In this document: one piece after another, positions 1 through 9,111 of the stretch
Position numbering within the stretch: position 1 is the first letter of the stretch
How the letters are laid out: each line of letters opens with the position of its first letter
Origin: an uncultured Roseobacter sp.
GTDB lineage: Bacteria > Pseudomonadota > Alphaproteobacteria > Rhodobacterales > Rhodobacteraceae
Reading direction: 5' to 3'
Assembly (NCBI GenBank): GCA_947501635.1
Contig: CANMWT010000012.1
Coordinates: 1 to 64,000 of the forward strand
Length of the DNA: 64,000 bases
Notes under the pieces: model-generated
What the model saw: the letters and a program-made list of their open reading frames with translations, nothing else
Databases searched by the model: none
Told to the model about the DNA's origin: nothing
Made by a program: the position numbers and the translations under genes

Positions 1-1004
1 TGGGGTGGTTGCCGGCGGCGCAATTCATTACGGCACCGCGGGCCAAGCCCAAGGCGCTGGAGACGTGGCACACGCCGGAGTATGTCGCAGCACTGCAACG
101 GGTGGAGGCCACACAGGAAGCGACGGCACAGGACACTGCGCGACACGATATCGGGTCGGTCACCAATCCTGTTTACCCCGAAATCTTCCGCCGTCCCGCA
201 ACGGCGGCGGGCGGGTCGTTGCTTGCCGGGGAGCTTTTGCGCCATGGCGGTACGATCTACAATCCGCCGGGAGGTACGCACCACGGGATGCCGGACCGGG
301 CCAACGGGTTTTGCTACCTGAACGATCCGGTGCTCGCGATGCTGTCGCTGCGCCGCAACGGGGTGCGCCGCATCGCCTATGTAGATATTGACGCGCATCA
401 CTGTGACGGTGTGGCCGAAGGGTTTCACGGTGATCCCGAGTGTCTGATGATCTCGGTACATGAAGAACGTCTGTGGCCGCGAACAGGCCCGATCGAAGAT
501 ACGGCGGGCGGTTCTGCGCTGAACTTGCCAGTGCCCCGCGGGTTAAATGACAGCGAAATGGAGTATATCCGCGACCGGTTGATCGTGCCGCGTGTCGAAG
601 CGTTTCATCCTGAGGCTGTTGTCCTGTTGTGTGGCGCCGACGGCGTGGAGGAAGACCCCCTTGCGCATCTTTGCCTGAGCAACAACGCGCATTGGGCGGT
701 TACGCAGGCTGTTATGGGTATCGCGCCACGGCTGCTTGTTTTGGGGGGCGGGGGGTACAATCCGTGGTCTGTCGGCAGGCTTTGGACGGGTGTATGGGCC
801 ACCCTGAACGGTCATGACATTCCTGATCGTCTGCCACCCGAAGCCGAAGCGGTTTTGCGTGGGCTGAGCTTTGAGGGCAACAGACGCGGCAAGAACCCGC
901 CGGCCCACTGGTTCCAAACCCTGCGCGATGCACCGCGCCCGGGCCCGGTCCGACCCGAGGTTGCAGATCGCGTCGCCTTCCTGAACAACCGCTCACGCGG
1001 CTAG
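1..1004 (+). CDS. Histone deacetylase/AcuC-like deacetylase, 5' truncated by window edge
   Basis: The reading frame is open from the first bases, so the N-terminus lies outside the window. The visible ~333 residues belong to the arginase/deacetylase fold of zinc-dependent deacetylases (AcuC, acetylpolyamine amidohydrolase, class I/II HDAC relatives). Diagnostic pieces are GGTHHGM (paired histidines of the charge relay), DIDAHHCDGV (zinc-binding Asp-x-His followed by the second His), CGADGVEEDP (zinc-ligand Asp region) and a C-terminal LGGGGYN glycine loop. It is a cytoplasmic hydrolase removing acyl groups from lysine or an acetylated amine; the substrate cannot be told from sequence. The next gene starts 38 bp downstream on the same strand. 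The family call is secure; the AcuC (acetoin utilisation) assignment is only a guess because no acetoin genes are adjacent. Confidence 0.85.
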   Translation, partial: GWLPAAQFITAPRAKPKALETWHTPEYVAALQRVEATQEATAQDTARHDIGSVTNPVYPEIFRRPATAAGGSLLAGELLRHGGTIYNPPGGTHHGMPDRANGFCYLNDPVLAMLSLRRNGVRRIAYVDIDAHHCDGVAEGFHGDPECLMISVHEERLWPRTGPIEDTAGGSALNLPVPRGLNDSEMEYIRDRLIVPRVEAFHPEAVVLLCGADGVEEDPLAHLCLSNNAHWAVTQAVMGIAPRLLVLGGGGYNPWSVGRLWTGVWATLNGHDIPDRLPPEAEAVLRGLSFEGNRRGKNPPAHWFQTLRDAPRPGPVRPEVADRVAFLNNRSRG

Positions 1005-1042
1005 GGCTTGGTCGCCTCAGGCGGGCCTGCTAGTCATGTTCC

Positions 1043-1393
1043 ATGGCTGACGATCTTACAGAAGAAAACTTCCGAAAGCGGTACCGTGCACGCCTCTGTG
1101 CTGAACTAGAGGCCATCAAGGCAGCCGGTGACGATACGACCTCCGATCGCAGGCCCGTGGTTCTGGATCAACAGAGTATCGGGCGCCTTTCGCGCATGGA
1201 TGCCTTGCAGGCGCAGGCCATGGCACAGGCGATGCAGGCGCGCCGGAACGGTCGGACGCGCGCGGTTGAAGCCGCATTGGACCGGTTGGCGGGGGATGGG
1301 TTTGGATGGTGTGAAGATTGTGGGGAGTACATCGGGACCAAACGGCTTGATCTGGACCCGACGATTTTGCGTTGCGTCGACTGCGCGCGCTGA
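1043..1393 (+). CDS. DksA/TraR-type C4 zinc-finger protein
   Basis: This 116-residue protein is largely helical and ends in a four-cysteine finger (CEDCG...CVDC, about residues 92-115) typical of the DksA/TraR family, which binds in the RNA polymerase secondary channel. It is shorter than classical DksA (about 150 aa) and matches the small alphaproteobacterial DksA-like proteins. The coiled-coil tip normally carries two acidic residues that matter for activity; here the region around residues 55-75 (RMDALQAQAMAQ) has a single Asp, so classical DksA activity is uncertain. The start is the ATG at 1043. Its 3' end lies one base from the stop of the convergent small gene on the minus strand. Confidence 0.8.
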   Translation: MADDLTEENFRKRYRARLCAELEAIKAAGDDTTSDRRPVVLDQQSIGRLSRMDALQAQAMAQAMQARRNGRTRAVEAALDRLAGDGFGWCEDCGEYIGTKRLDLDPTILRCVDCAR

Positions 1394-1394
1394 T

Positions 1395-1604
1395 TTAGAC
1401 GGGCATATTGTCGAACATTTCGTCCAGCGCTTCATCCTTGAGCGTATTGTTGATGTGGCGCAGCTTGCATGGTACCGGATGCCCCTGCAGCGCAAGGGAC
1501 GTTACCAGCTGGTCTACTTTGGGCTGCAACAGAATGCGCTCTGCTTCGGACGCGTGTTCTGTCTGCGCAATAATCTCGCTTACGTGTTTCTCGATCGCGG
1601 TCAT
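1395..1604 (-). CDS. Conserved-looking small protein of unknown function (69 aa)
   Basis: I do not recognise this protein. The frame runs from an ATG at 1604, preceded (minus strand) by a purine-rich GGAGAGAGAG stretch that is a good ribosome-binding site, to a stop one base from the end of the DksA-like gene. The product is hydrophilic and mostly helical (MTAIEKHVSEIIAQ...), with no signal peptide, membrane segment or cysteine pair. It contains the patches ERILLQPKVDQLV and DEALDEMFDNMPV. The good ribosome-binding site and compact convergent arrangement support a real gene. Confidence 0.55.
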   Translation of the reverse strand: MTAIEKHVSEIIAQTEHASEAERILLQPKVDQLVTSLALQGHPVPCKLRHINNTLKDEALDEMFDNMPV

Positions 1605-1619
1605 TCTCTCTCTCCCTGT

Positions 1620-1924
1620 TTAATGCGTCCGCCCCTCATGGACGCAAGCCGGTGCAAGGCATTCGCCTTTAGGCTGCACCGTACATAGGCATGAGTGTAC
1701 CCCGATTTAAGGGTGTTTTCACGTTATAGTTGCCCTTTTTCGGCTGGTTTCCGCGCGTTTGCCAAAAAAATGGACAGCTGTCTGCCTTTAGCAAATGTCA
1801 GGCAATTCGGCCCTTTGACAAAGCTTCTCGACGTGATGGCGAGAACGGGACGAAAAGTTTCAGAAACAGGAAAAGCCGGTCGAGGAAGCGTCCGGACACT
1901 CCAGCGTCGAGTCGTGTCGCGCGA
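1620..1924. other. Intergenic stretch with no recognised gene
   Basis: About 300 bases between the leader of the 69-aa gene and the stop of the binding-protein gene. Open frames here lack ribosome-binding sites and family resemblance. I see no tRNA, convincing terminator or inverted repeat. It may hold the promoter of the 69-aa gene and the 3' untranslated region of the binding-protein gene. Confidence 0.4.
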
Positions 1925-3397
1925 TCATTTGTCAGACCACCTGACCGCCGTCAGATCGGTTGCCTGTGTCGGGGCGTTGGCCCACAGACCGGTCAATTCG
2001 GTCCTGGCGACGGAAAGCTGAGCAAGCTGGAACAGAAAGCCGTTCACATAGTCGTCGGCGATCATGGTTTGGGCCTGTTGCATCAGTTGTGTCCGGGCCT
2101 CGGGATCAGTAGTGCCGTTCAACGTTGTCATGAGCGACTGATACGCTGGATTGTCGTATTGAAAGTAATAGTCGGGGTTTGCGTATATCCCGATGTCCAA
2201 GGGCTCTGTGTGGCTGACGATGGTCAGGCCAAAGTCTTTGCCCCGGAAAACAGATTCCAGCCACTGCGCCCATTCCACGTTGATGATCTGCGCCCGGATG
2301 CCCACCTGTGCCAGTTGCGCTGCCACGATTTCGCCGCCGCGGCGTGCGTAGGATGGGGGCGGCAGATAGAGCGTTGTGTCAAAGCCGTCGGGCAAACCGG
2401 CCTTGGCCAGCAGACTGCGGGCTTTTTCAGGGTCATAAGCCGACTGCGCGGTAAGATCGACATAGGCCGGGTGATGCGGCGCGAAATGAGTGCCAATCGG
2501 TGTGCCATAGCCGAACATCGCACCGTCAATAATCGCGTTACGGTCGATGGCATGGGCAAGGGCCTGCCGCACGAGGAGATTGTCGAAGGGAGGTTGCTTG
2601 TTGTTGGTCGAGAGGATCGTCTCTCCTTCCGTTGAGCCGACGAGTACCTGAAAGCGCGGGTCGGCTTCAAACTGGGGCAGGTTCTCGGGCGCGGGGAAGG
2701 CGCTGAAATAGTCCACATCGCCGGCCATGACCGATGCGAAAGCTGCTGTCGGGTCGGAGATGAACTTGAAGGTCGCCGCCTCCAAGGACGCGGGAGTGCC
2801 CCAATAGTCGTCGTTGCGCCGCAATTCGATGCGGTCGGACTGCACCCAGCGGTCAAACTTGAACGCACCTGTGCCGATCGGTTGCTGCTTGATGTTGTCC
2901 ACACTCTCGGGGGCCACGATGACCGCATCGCCCCAGGCCAGATTGAACAGCATGTTGCCGTTGGGCTCCGACAGCGTCATGCGGACGGTCAGCGGGTCCA
3001 AGACAGACACCTCGGTAATCCCGGTATAAAGCGCCTTTTGCGCGTTGGTGCTGTCGTCGGCTAGTATGCGGTCAAAGGTGAATTTCACATCTTCGGCGTC
3101 CATCGTCGTGCCGTCGTGGAAGGTCACGTCGCTGTGCAAGCTGAAGGTATAGAGCAGCCCGTCGTCTGAAATCTCCCAGCTGCGTGCAAGGCCGGGGATG
3201 ATGCTGCCGTCGGCTGCAAACCGCGTGAGCCCTTCGAAGACATTCGAGTACAGCACGGAATCGATTGCGCCTGCTGCGGCTGACGTCGGATCCAGATGCG
3301 GCGGCTCCAGCTGAAGTGCAACCGTAATGTCGGTCTGGGCGGATACCGACGTGGCAGCCACTGATATGGCAAAAAGGCTGTTTCTGAGCATTGACAT
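1925..3397 (-). CDS. ABC transporter substrate-binding protein, peptide/nickel family 5 (SBP_bac_5)
   Basis: This 490-residue periplasmic solute-binding protein has a signal peptide (MSMLRNSLFAISVAATSVSAQ, cleaved after SVSA). The mature protein has the family-5 landmarks: LEPPHLDPTSA near the N-terminus, VYSNVFEGLT-like and DGLLYTFSLHSDVTFHDGTTMDAEDVKFTFDRI segments cut here to their key words (TFHDG, AEDVKFTFDR), and LLVRQALAHAIDR in the second half. These proteins deliver oligopeptides, dipeptides or similar ligands to an ABC permease. No permease or ATPase genes lie nearby, so this is either an orphan or works with a transporter encoded elsewhere. The start at 3397 has an AGGGGAA ribosome-binding site; a second ATG lies two codons inside. 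Confidence 0.88.
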   Translation of the reverse strand: MSMLRNSLFAISVAATSVSAQTDITVALQLEPPHLDPTSAAAGAIDSVLYSNVFEGLTRFAADGSIIPGLARSWEISDDGLLYTFSLHSDVTFHDGTTMDAEDVKFTFDRILADDSTNAQKALYTGITEVSVLDPLTVRMTLSEPNGNMLFNLAWGDAVIVAPESVDNIKQQPIGTGAFKFDRWVQSDRIELRRNDDYWGTPASLEAATFKFISDPTAAFASVMAGDVDYFSAFPAPENLPQFEADPRFQVLVGSTEGETILSTNNKQPPFDNLLVRQALAHAIDRNAIIDGAMFGYGTPIGTHFAPHHPAYVDLTAQSAYDPEKARSLLAKAGLPDGFDTTLYLPPPSYARRGGEIVAAQLAQVGIRAQIINVEWAQWLESVFRGKDFGLTIVSHTEPLDIGIYANPDYYFQYDNPAYQSLMTTLNGTTDPEARTQLMQQAQTMIADDYVNGFLFQLAQLSVARTELTGLWANAPTQATDLTAVRWSDK

Positions 3398-3535
3398 CTA
3401 TCGTTCCCCTCGCGTTGGACAAGCGAAGTGTTCATGCAAACGTGTGGTCATTCAAGGGCGGGGCCTTGGGAATGTCGTGGATTTTTGAATTTTCTCTTGG
3501 TATTCAGGATGTAACATTCAGTGGGAGACGTGCGG

Positions 3536-4375
3536 ATGAGTGCGACCGCCAAACAGACAGCCCCCATGCCTGTCGATATTAAAGCCCGCAAGGGGGGTGA
3601 GCCTATTGTGAGCCTGACGGCGTATACGACGCCGATGGCTCAGATGATGGATGGGCACTGTGACTTTGTTCTTGTCGGCGACAGCGTCGGGATGGTGTTG
3701 CACGGGTTGCCGTCGACGCTGGACGTGACGATGGAGATGATGATCATGCATGGACGCGCTGTGTCCCGCGGGCTGTCCAAGGCGCTGATGGTGATCGACA
3801 TGCCTTTTGGCAGCTATGAGCAAAACCCCGAACAGGCGTTCGAAAGTGCGGCACGGCTGATGCGTGAAACCGGCGCGGGTGCGGTCAAGCTGGAGGGCGG
3901 ACAGCATATGGCGCCGACCATTGATTTCCTTGTCAAACGGGGCATTCCCGTCATGGCCCATATCGGCCTGACGCCACAGTCGATAAACACGCTGGGAGGC
4001 TATAGAGTGCAGGGGCGCGGCGCGGGGGCGGATGTTCTGATGGCAGACGCTGTCGCTGTTGCCAAAGCCGGTGCCTTTTCGGTTGTGCTTGAAAAGATAC
4101 CGCAAGGGCTGTCGGACCGCATCACACAGGCTATCGATATTCCGACAATCGGCATTGGTGCCTCCGCTGGATGCGATGGCCAGATCCTTGTGGTGGACGA
4201 TATGCTGGGGCTTTTCACGGCGTTCAAAGCCAAGTTCGTGAAACGTTACGCCGAGCTGGGCATGGAAGGCGAGGCTGCGATTGCCGCCTATGCGGCCGAT
4301 GTACGCGCGCGTCGCTTTCCGGGACCGGAGCATGTGTTCGCGGACGTATTGCCAAAGGCGACCGCGGCACAATGA
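3536..4375 (+). CDS. panB: 3-methyl-2-oxobutanoate hydroxymethyltransferase
   Basis: PanB transfers a hydroxymethyl group from methylene-tetrahydrofolate to alpha-ketoisovalerate, the first committed step to pantothenate and CoA. Recognisable family motifs are [11 protein letters not shown] at the N-terminus, [12 protein letters not shown] (metal-binding Asp), [26 protein letters not shown] and [18 protein letters not shown] with DMLGL. The length (279 aa) is normal. I prefer the ATG at 3536, which has GGGAGAC eight bases upstream, over an in-frame GTG at 3521. The stop overlaps the start of panC in an ATGA arrangement, so the two are translationally coupled. Confidence 0.95.
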   Translation: MSATAKQTAPMPVDIKARKGGEPIVSLTAYTTPMAQMMDGHCDFVLVGDSVGMVLHGLPSTLDVTMEMMIMHGRAVSRGLSKALMVIDMPFGSYEQNPEQAFESAARLMRETGAGAVKLEGGQHMAPTIDFLVKRGIPVMAHIGLTPQSINTLGGYRVQGRGAGADVLMADAVAVAKAGAFSVVLEKIPQGLSDRITQAIDIPTIGIGASAGCDGQILVVDDMLGLFTAFKAKFVKRYAELGMEGEAAIAAYAADVRARRFPGPEHVFADVLPKATAAQ

Positions 4376-5226
4376 CCACGCCTATCATTCGAACACTGGC
4401 TGATCTGCGGCAGGCAGCGCGCAGATGGCATATGGCAGGTGAGACGATCGGCGTGGTGCCGACCATGGGCGCCTTGCATGACGGCCACCTCAGTCTTGTG
4501 GCTGCCGCGAAGGCGGCTTGTGACCGGGTCATTGTGACCATTTTCGTGAATCCCAAGCAGTTCAATCAAACCTCCGATCTCGACAACTACCCGCGCACGG
4601 AAGAGGAAGACGCCCGCAAGCTCGAACGCTTTGCGGTGGACGCGGTCTATGCACCGGATGTCAGCCAGATCTATCCGTTGGGCTTTTGCACCAATGTCTC
4701 TGTGACCGGCATGACGGATGTTTTGTGCGGCGCGCACCGTCCCGGACATTTTGACGGGGTTGCAACCGTGGTCACCAAGCTTTTCACCCAGACTGCCGCC
4801 GACAAGGCATTTTTTGGGGAAAAGGATTTTCAGCAGCTGATGGTTGTCCAGCGGATGGCCCGCGATCTTGATATCCCGATCGAGGTGGTCGGCTGCCCGA
4901 CAATCCGCGAAGAAGACGGTCTGGCGATGTCGTCGCGCAACTTGTTGTTATCTGATCGAGCGCGTGTTCATGCCCCGCGTCTGAACGAGGTGATGGAAGA
5001 GGTTACGGAAAAAATGGCCCAAGGTACTGCCTTCAGCGCTCTGCAGGCGGAAGCCGTTGCGCGTCTGGAGACGGCAGGCTTTACCGAGGTCGACTACTTC
5101 GAAGTCCGCTCGTGCGCGGCCCTTCAGCTTCTGGACCGCCCGACCGAGCCTGCGCGCCTGTTCGCAGCCGCTTGGCTGGCAGGAGTACGTCTTATCGATA
5201 ACATTGATGTGCCGGTTACGGGCTAG
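4372..5226 (+). CDS. panC: Pantoate--beta-alanine ligase (pantothenate synthetase)
   Basis: PanC condenses pantoate with beta-alanine using ATP, via a pantoyl-adenylate. The nucleotidyltransferase signature is clear: [14 protein letters not shown] (HxGH motif, about residue 30), FVNPKQFN, the [12 protein letters not shown] segment, [10 protein letters not shown] and GLAMSSRN (the KMSKS-like loop). It has 284 residues, the usual length. It starts within the stop codon of panB (ATGA), forming a two-gene pantothenate operon with it. A short hairpin and T-run lie about 75 bp after the stop. Confidence 0.95.
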   Translation: MTTPIIRTLADLRQAARRWHMAGETIGVVPTMGALHDGHLSLVAAAKAACDRVIVTIFVNPKQFNQTSDLDNYPRTEEEDARKLERFAVDAVYAPDVSQIYPLGFCTNVSVTGMTDVLCGAHRPGHFDGVATVVTKLFTQTAADKAFFGEKDFQQLMVVQRMARDLDIPIEVVGCPTIREEDGLAMSSRNLLLSDRARVHAPRLNEVMEEVTEKMAQGTAFSALQAEAVARLETAGFTEVDYFEVRSCAALQLLDRPTEPARLFAAAWLAGVRLIDNIDVPVTG

Positions 5227-5300
5227 ATCAGGTGAGCACAGATCATGGGTTTGCCAGAAATCCGGAGGTATCGAATTGTGGAGAGGCTGCCCGATTGACG

Positions 5301-5322
5301 AGCGCGCGCAGCGCTGTTTTTT
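5301..5322 (+). terminator. Possible intrinsic terminator after panC
   Basis: A short inverted repeat AGCGC-GCGCA-GCGCT followed by G and six T residues. The stem is only 5 bp, so this is a weak candidate, but it is properly placed after the panBC operon and just before the convergent M20 gene. Confidence 0.4.
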
Positions 5323-5334
5323 GGCGCGTCTGTC

Positions 5335-6609
5335 TTACGGCAGAAGTAGCGTTTCCAGCGTGGCGGCCATGACCTGAGCGCTATCGATCATATCGTCAAC
5401 ACCCACATATTCATCTGGCTTATGCGCCAGTTCGAGAATGCCTGGCCCGTAAGCAATGCAGTTTTTCAGCTTGCCGATCCGGTCGATGTGTTTCTGGTCG
5501 TAGGTGCCCGGTGACGCCACATATTCGGGCGGTTTGCCCATGACCTTTTCGATCGCCTCTGCCACAGTGCGGACCACGGGTGCTTGCTTGTCCGTCATCG
5601 AAGGCAGGACCGCATTGAGTTCGGTCAAGGTATAGGTGAAATCCGCTCGGGTCTCTTTCAATGCTTCAAGCAGTCCGGTGACCTCCGCGCGTACCTCGTC
5701 CAGCGTTTCTTCTATGAGAAAGCGGCGGTCAATCACGATGCGACAACTGTCCGGCACGCAGTGGGCGGGCAGGCTGGTATCCTCCTCGGCCTGATCCGGC
5801 TGGCCGCCGTGAATGGAGTTGATGTTCATGGTGGACTGGCGGGCGCCGTCCGGCACCACCGGCATTTCGGTATGGCGCGCGGCCATGGTGGGAAAGAGCT
5901 TGTCTTCGAATTCGGCAAGGACTGCACCCATATGGCGGACGGCACAGTCACCGAGGAAGGGCATGGCGCCATGTGCGATTTCACCGTGGGTTTCGATCTC
6001 GGCCCACCATCCGCCCCGATGGCCAAGGCAAATACGATCCTTGTTCAGAGGTTCGGGGATGATCACATGTTGCACACGGTGGGGATCAAAGTAGCCTTTT
6101 TCAGCGAGATAGGCGACGCCGCCGTAGCCACCTGATTCCTCGTCGGCTGTGCCGGAGATTTCGACGGCGCCTGAGAAATCAGGACAAGTGTCGACGAAAG
6201 CCTCTGCCGCGATGATTGACGCGGCAAGCCCTCCTTTCATGTCGCAGGCACCCCGCCCGTAGATTCGGCCCTCGACCAGCGCGCCGCCAAACGGATCATA
6301 TGTCCAGCCGTTGCCGACTTCGACCACATCGATGTGGCTGTTGAAGTGCACGCAGGCCCCGCTGTGTTTACCGTCGCGCCGCGCGATCACGTTCCAGCGA
6401 GGATATCGGTCGCTGTCACCCGGGGTGCCCACTGCACGGATCATCTGGATGTCAAATTCGCGCGCGCGCAGACGGTCGGCCAGATATTCGCAGATCGCAC
6501 GGTAGTCGGCGCCCGGCGGGTTCAGTGTCGGAAAGCGGATCAGATCCTGGGTGAGTGCGATGAGGTCGTCACGCCGTTGTGCGATTGTCGCGGAGAGTTG
6601 AGAGGTCAT
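5335..6609 (-). CDS. M20 family metallo-deacylase (ArgE/DapE/CPG2 type)
   Basis: This 424-residue zinc amidohydrolase belongs to the family of acetylornithine deacetylase, succinyl-diaminopimelate desuccinylase and carboxypeptidase G2. The two-metal site is visible: FNSHIDVV (His and Asp), GRGACDMKGG (bridging Asp), GTADEESGG (catalytic Glu and metal Glu) and a late KPDEYVGVDDM (final His/Glu region; AHKPDEYV supplies the His). The substrate cannot be set from sequence. The gene lies alone between panC (convergent) and the PLP enzyme upstream on the same strand, with 98 bp between them. Confidence 0.85.
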   Translation of the reverse strand: MTSQLSATIAQRRDDLIALTQDLIRFPTLNPPGADYRAICEYLADRLRAREFDIQMIRAVGTPGDSDRYPRWNVIARRDGKHSGACVHFNSHIDVVEVGNGWTYDPFGGALVEGRIYGRGACDMKGGLAASIIAAEAFVDTCPDFSGAVEISGTADEESGGYGGVAYLAEKGYFDPHRVQHVIIPEPLNKDRICLGHRGGWWAEIETHGEIAHGAMPFLGDCAVRHMGAVLAEFEDKLFPTMAARHTEMPVVPDGARQSTMNINSIHGGQPDQAEEDTSLPAHCVPDSCRIVIDRRFLIEETLDEVRAEVTGLLEALKETRADFTYTLTELNAVLPSMTDKQAPVVRTVAEAIEKVMGKPPEYVASPGTYDQKHIDRIGKLKNCIAYGPGILELAHKPDEYVGVDDMIDSAQVMAATLETLLLP

Positions 6610-6676
6610 GCGGCCAGTTTTGGGTGTTGCGCCCGGAATGGCAAGAGCTGGCGGTAGATTGCGGGTGATGGTTTAT

Positions 6677-6698
6677 GGATATTTTTGGACCAAAGAAG
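6677..6698 (+). repeat. Divergent copy of an extragenic repeat core (GGATATTTTTGGACCAAAG)
   Basis: The 22 bases between the M20 gene and the PLP-enzyme stop resemble the core seen at 37961-37982 and 41772-41794 (GGGATAYTTNGGGACCAAAGAA). This copy has GGATATTTTTGGACCAAAGAAG and lacks the flanking hairpin. It suggests a dispersed short repeat in this genome. Confidence 0.5.
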
Positions 6699-6707
6699 CC
6701 GGGCAGA

Positions 6708-7961
6708 TTATGCGTTGTCGGAGATGTCTTTCATGGCGGCGAGCAGGCTGGCGACTTCTTCGAGGGAGTTGTAGTGACACATGGACACCCGTACGGCGGC
6801 CTCGAGGCCGAGGGGCGTCAGGATGTTGCCGGAGTAGTGGTCAGCCTTGCGGATATGGGTTCGGATGCCGCGCGCGTTGAGTTGGGCGACGATATCGGCG
6901 GCGGGGACATGATCGAGTGCGAAGCAGACCAGCCCTTCGCGGTCGGGGTTGTTGGGTCCACCCAGAATGGTGATGCCTTCCAGGTCCGCGAGGCCTGGCA
7001 GGTTTCCGGTGCCGTGGATCATGGTTTCGGTCAGGGCTTTTTCATGTGTGTGGATGGCAGAGGCCGCGGCTTCGATCTGTTGGCGCTGGTTGTCCGAGGA
7101 GCTGTGTTTGCGGCCCAGCCAGCTGAAGTAATTGACCACATCTGAAAATGTGGCGTAAGCGCCGGTGTCCCGTGTGCCCATTTCCCAGTTCGTGCGCGGT
7201 CCGTTATCCAATTGTTCCAGTGGCAGCTTTGTCAGCCTGTCCGATACCCATGCTACGCCGTATCCGTGGCGGGAAAACACTTTGTAGGGCGAGATGACAT
7301 AGCCATCGATCTCGTAGCTTGAGATGTCGATATGTCCGTGGCTGGCGTGTTGTATTCCGTCCACGATGATGAAGGCATCGGGCGCTTTGGCGCGGATGGC
7401 AAGGCTGATGGCGGCCACGTCGTTGGCGATACCGGTAACGGGAGAGGTGTGCAGGATCGTGGCCACGGACACTTCCGGAGTGAGGTAGTCTGCGTAATCC
7501 TTTGCCGATACGGCGCCGGTGGCGTCATTGTGCGGCACAGAGATATAGGGGCGTTTTGCCATCTGCGCCCAGTGCTGTGCGGCGGAGCGGGACGCGGGGT
7601 GTTCCACGGTAGAGCCGAGGATTGGCCCCGTCGTGCCCATGACCGCTGTGCGGATCAGTCTGAAGGTCAGTTCCGTCCCGCTTTCGCCGACGAAAAACTG
7701 TCCGCCTTGCGGGTTGAAAAAACTTTGCATGTCGTCACGGGCCCGGGAAATGATGTCACCTAGCGCTTTCGCCGCGGGGTTGTCCCGGCCCTGATTGTCT
7801 GGAAGGGCTGCGAATTTCGCTGATGTGTCCACTGCGCTGTTGAGTGTGAGCGCGCCACCTGCGTTTTCGAAAAAGATGCGCGGACCCTGAAAGGGGCATG
7901 CGTCGACATGCGCAAAGCAATCGCGGACATCCCGCAGCAGATCAGGAGCGAAACCGGGCAT
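6708..7961 (-). CDS. Class V aminotransferase-fold PLP enzyme (cysteine desulfurase-like)
   Basis: This 417-residue fold-type I PLP enzyme resembles the SufS/CsdA group and related class V aminotransferases. Visible features are FFENAGGALTLN at the N-terminus, the HPASRSAAQHWA region, IVDGIQHASHGHIDIS (Asp and His contacting PLP) and ISPYKVFSRHGYG (the Schiff-base lysine). The C-terminal domain has the LNARGIRTHIRKADHYSG segment followed by VRVSMCHYNSLEEV. I see no clear desulfurase loop cysteine, so the reaction is undecided. The start at 7961 has a strong GGAGG site. No iron-sulfur assembly genes are adjacent. Confidence 0.8.
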   Translation of the reverse strand: MPGFAPDLLRDVRDCFAHVDACPFQGPRIFFENAGGALTLNSAVDTSAKFAALPDNQGRDNPAAKALGDIISRARDDMQSFFNPQGGQFFVGESGTELTFRLIRTAVMGTTGPILGSTVEHPASRSAAQHWAQMAKRPYISVPHNDATGAVSAKDYADYLTPEVSVATILHTSPVTGIANDVAAISLAIRAKAPDAFIIVDGIQHASHGHIDISSYEIDGYVISPYKVFSRHGYGVAWVSDRLTKLPLEQLDNGPRTNWEMGTRDTGAYATFSDVVNYFSWLGRKHSSSDNQRQQIEAAASAIHTHEKALTETMIHGTGNLPGLADLEGITILGGPNNPDREGLVCFALDHVPAADIVAQLNARGIRTHIRKADHYSGNILTPLGLEAAVRVSMCHYNSLEEVASLLAAMKDISDNA

Positions 7962-8137
7962 GGGGGCCTCCGTTGAAGTTTATCCGGTCCTGATTGGGCG
8001 GGATCTGTCGGTTGGTCAAGTGTGCGCTTTGACATCAGCCTCCTGATTTTTCAGGGTATGCCTGTTTTGTCCCGGGTGCAGATTGGCATATGGTCAGACC
8101 AGTGCGCGGGATAGGATTGGTAAAGGATGGCGATCTG

Positions 8138-9049
8138 ATGGTTGTACAAAGTCACGGTGCGGCGCAGAGCAAGGCTTTGCTTGTGGCCTTCGGCACAATC
8201 GGGCGCAATAATCTCAGCCTGATTGCGGCGGGTGTTGCCTTCTTTTCGATGCTGTCTTTGTTTCCTGCGCTTGCCGCCTTGATCGCCTTGCTCAGTCTGG
8301 TTGCCGATCCCGAGGTTGTTGTCCTGCAGCTTGAGGAGATGCGTGAGTTGATGCCTTCTGATGTCTACGACATCCTCAACGTGCAGATTGTCGGGCTGGT
8401 GAGCACCAGCTCGGATACCCTGGGCTGGACGGGTCTGATTTCAGTACTGGTGGCGCTTTGGTCGGCGCGGGCCGGCGTTGGGGCAATGATACATGGTCTG
8501 AATGTGGTTTACGGCACCGAAGGGCGCGGCACATGGCGGCACTACCTGCGTGCGTTGTTCCTGACGGTGGCGCTTGTTGCCGTGGGCGTCATTGCTTTGC
8601 TGACCGTTGTGATCGCGCCAGTTGTGCTGTCCTTTCTGGCCTTGGGGGCGGTGACCACTGTCTTCATCGATGTGTTGCGTTGGGTGACAGCGATTGCGGT
8701 CATATTCACCGGGATCGGCTTGCTTTACCGCTATGGGCCGAATCGGCGGCCGCTCAAGACGCGCATGATAACACCCGGTTCGATCCTCGCTGCGGTCACA
8801 TGGGCGGTGGTTTCGATCGGGTTTTCCTACTATGTCGCTTACTTTGGCAACTACAACGAAGTCTACGGATCGATCGGCGCCGTAATCGCCATGTTGGTAT
8901 GGCTTTGGATCAGCAGCTTTCTTGTTCTGTTCGGAGCCGCGTGGAATGCCGAAATTGAAGCCCGCCTCGTGCCTTTGCCTGTCGACAAGGACCCGGCGAT
9001 TCCGGCAGAAGCGGTGGAAGATGTACCGGAGATATCCAATATTTCCTGA
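8138..9049 (+). CDS. YihY/virulence factor BrkB-type inner membrane protein
   Basis: This ~303-residue polytopic membrane protein has about six hydrophobic segments. Signature stretches are NNLSLIAAGVAFFSMLSLFPALAAL at the start (key words AAGVAFFSMLSLFP), GLISVLVALWSARAGVGAMIHGLN and the C-terminal NEVYGSIGAVIAMLVWLW, all characteristic of the YihY (UPF0761/RNase BN-misnamed) family. The family's function is not established; it is not a nuclease. I chose the ATG at 8138, preceded by AAGGATGG, over an ATG at 8090 that lacks a ribosome-binding site. Dps follows 62 bp later behind its own stress promoter. Confidence 0.85.
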   Translation: MVVQSHGAAQSKALLVAFGTIGRNNLSLIAAGVAFFSMLSLFPALAALIALLSLVADPEVVVLQLEEMRELMPSDVYDILNVQIVGLVSTSSDTLGWTGLISVLVALWSARAGVGAMIHGLNVVYGTEGRGTWRHYLRALFLTVALVAVGVIALLTVVIAPVVLSFLALGAVTTVFIDVLRWVTAIAVIFTGIGLLYRYGPNRRPLKTRMITPGSILAAVTWAVVSIGFSYYVAYFGNYNEVYGSIGAVIAMLVWLWISSFLVLFGAAWNAEIEARLVPLPVDKDPAIPAEAVEDVPEISNIS

Positions 9050-9057
9050 AAAACTTC

Positions 9058-9082
9058 GGAACGATACGGCAAGGCATGCGTT
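9058..9082 (+). promoter_or_regulatory. EcfG-type general stress promoter before dps
   Basis: GGAAC at 9058-9062, a 16-base spacer, then CGTT at 9079-9082. This matches the -35/-10 pattern of alphaproteobacterial EcfG sigma factors (GGAAC-N16/17-CGTT). It lies 29 bp before the dps ATG, and a cognate EcfG is encoded 1.6 kb away. Confidence 0.8.
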
Positions 9083-9111
9083 TGTTTGATGAAGCAAAAA
9101 GGAGAAACGAT

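Noticed and set aside
532-545. Partial palindrome-like GCCCCGCGGG sequences elsewhere (for example 532 and 16012)
   Set aside because: They match only part of the core and lack the TGTC/GACA arms; they are expected in GC-rich DNA.
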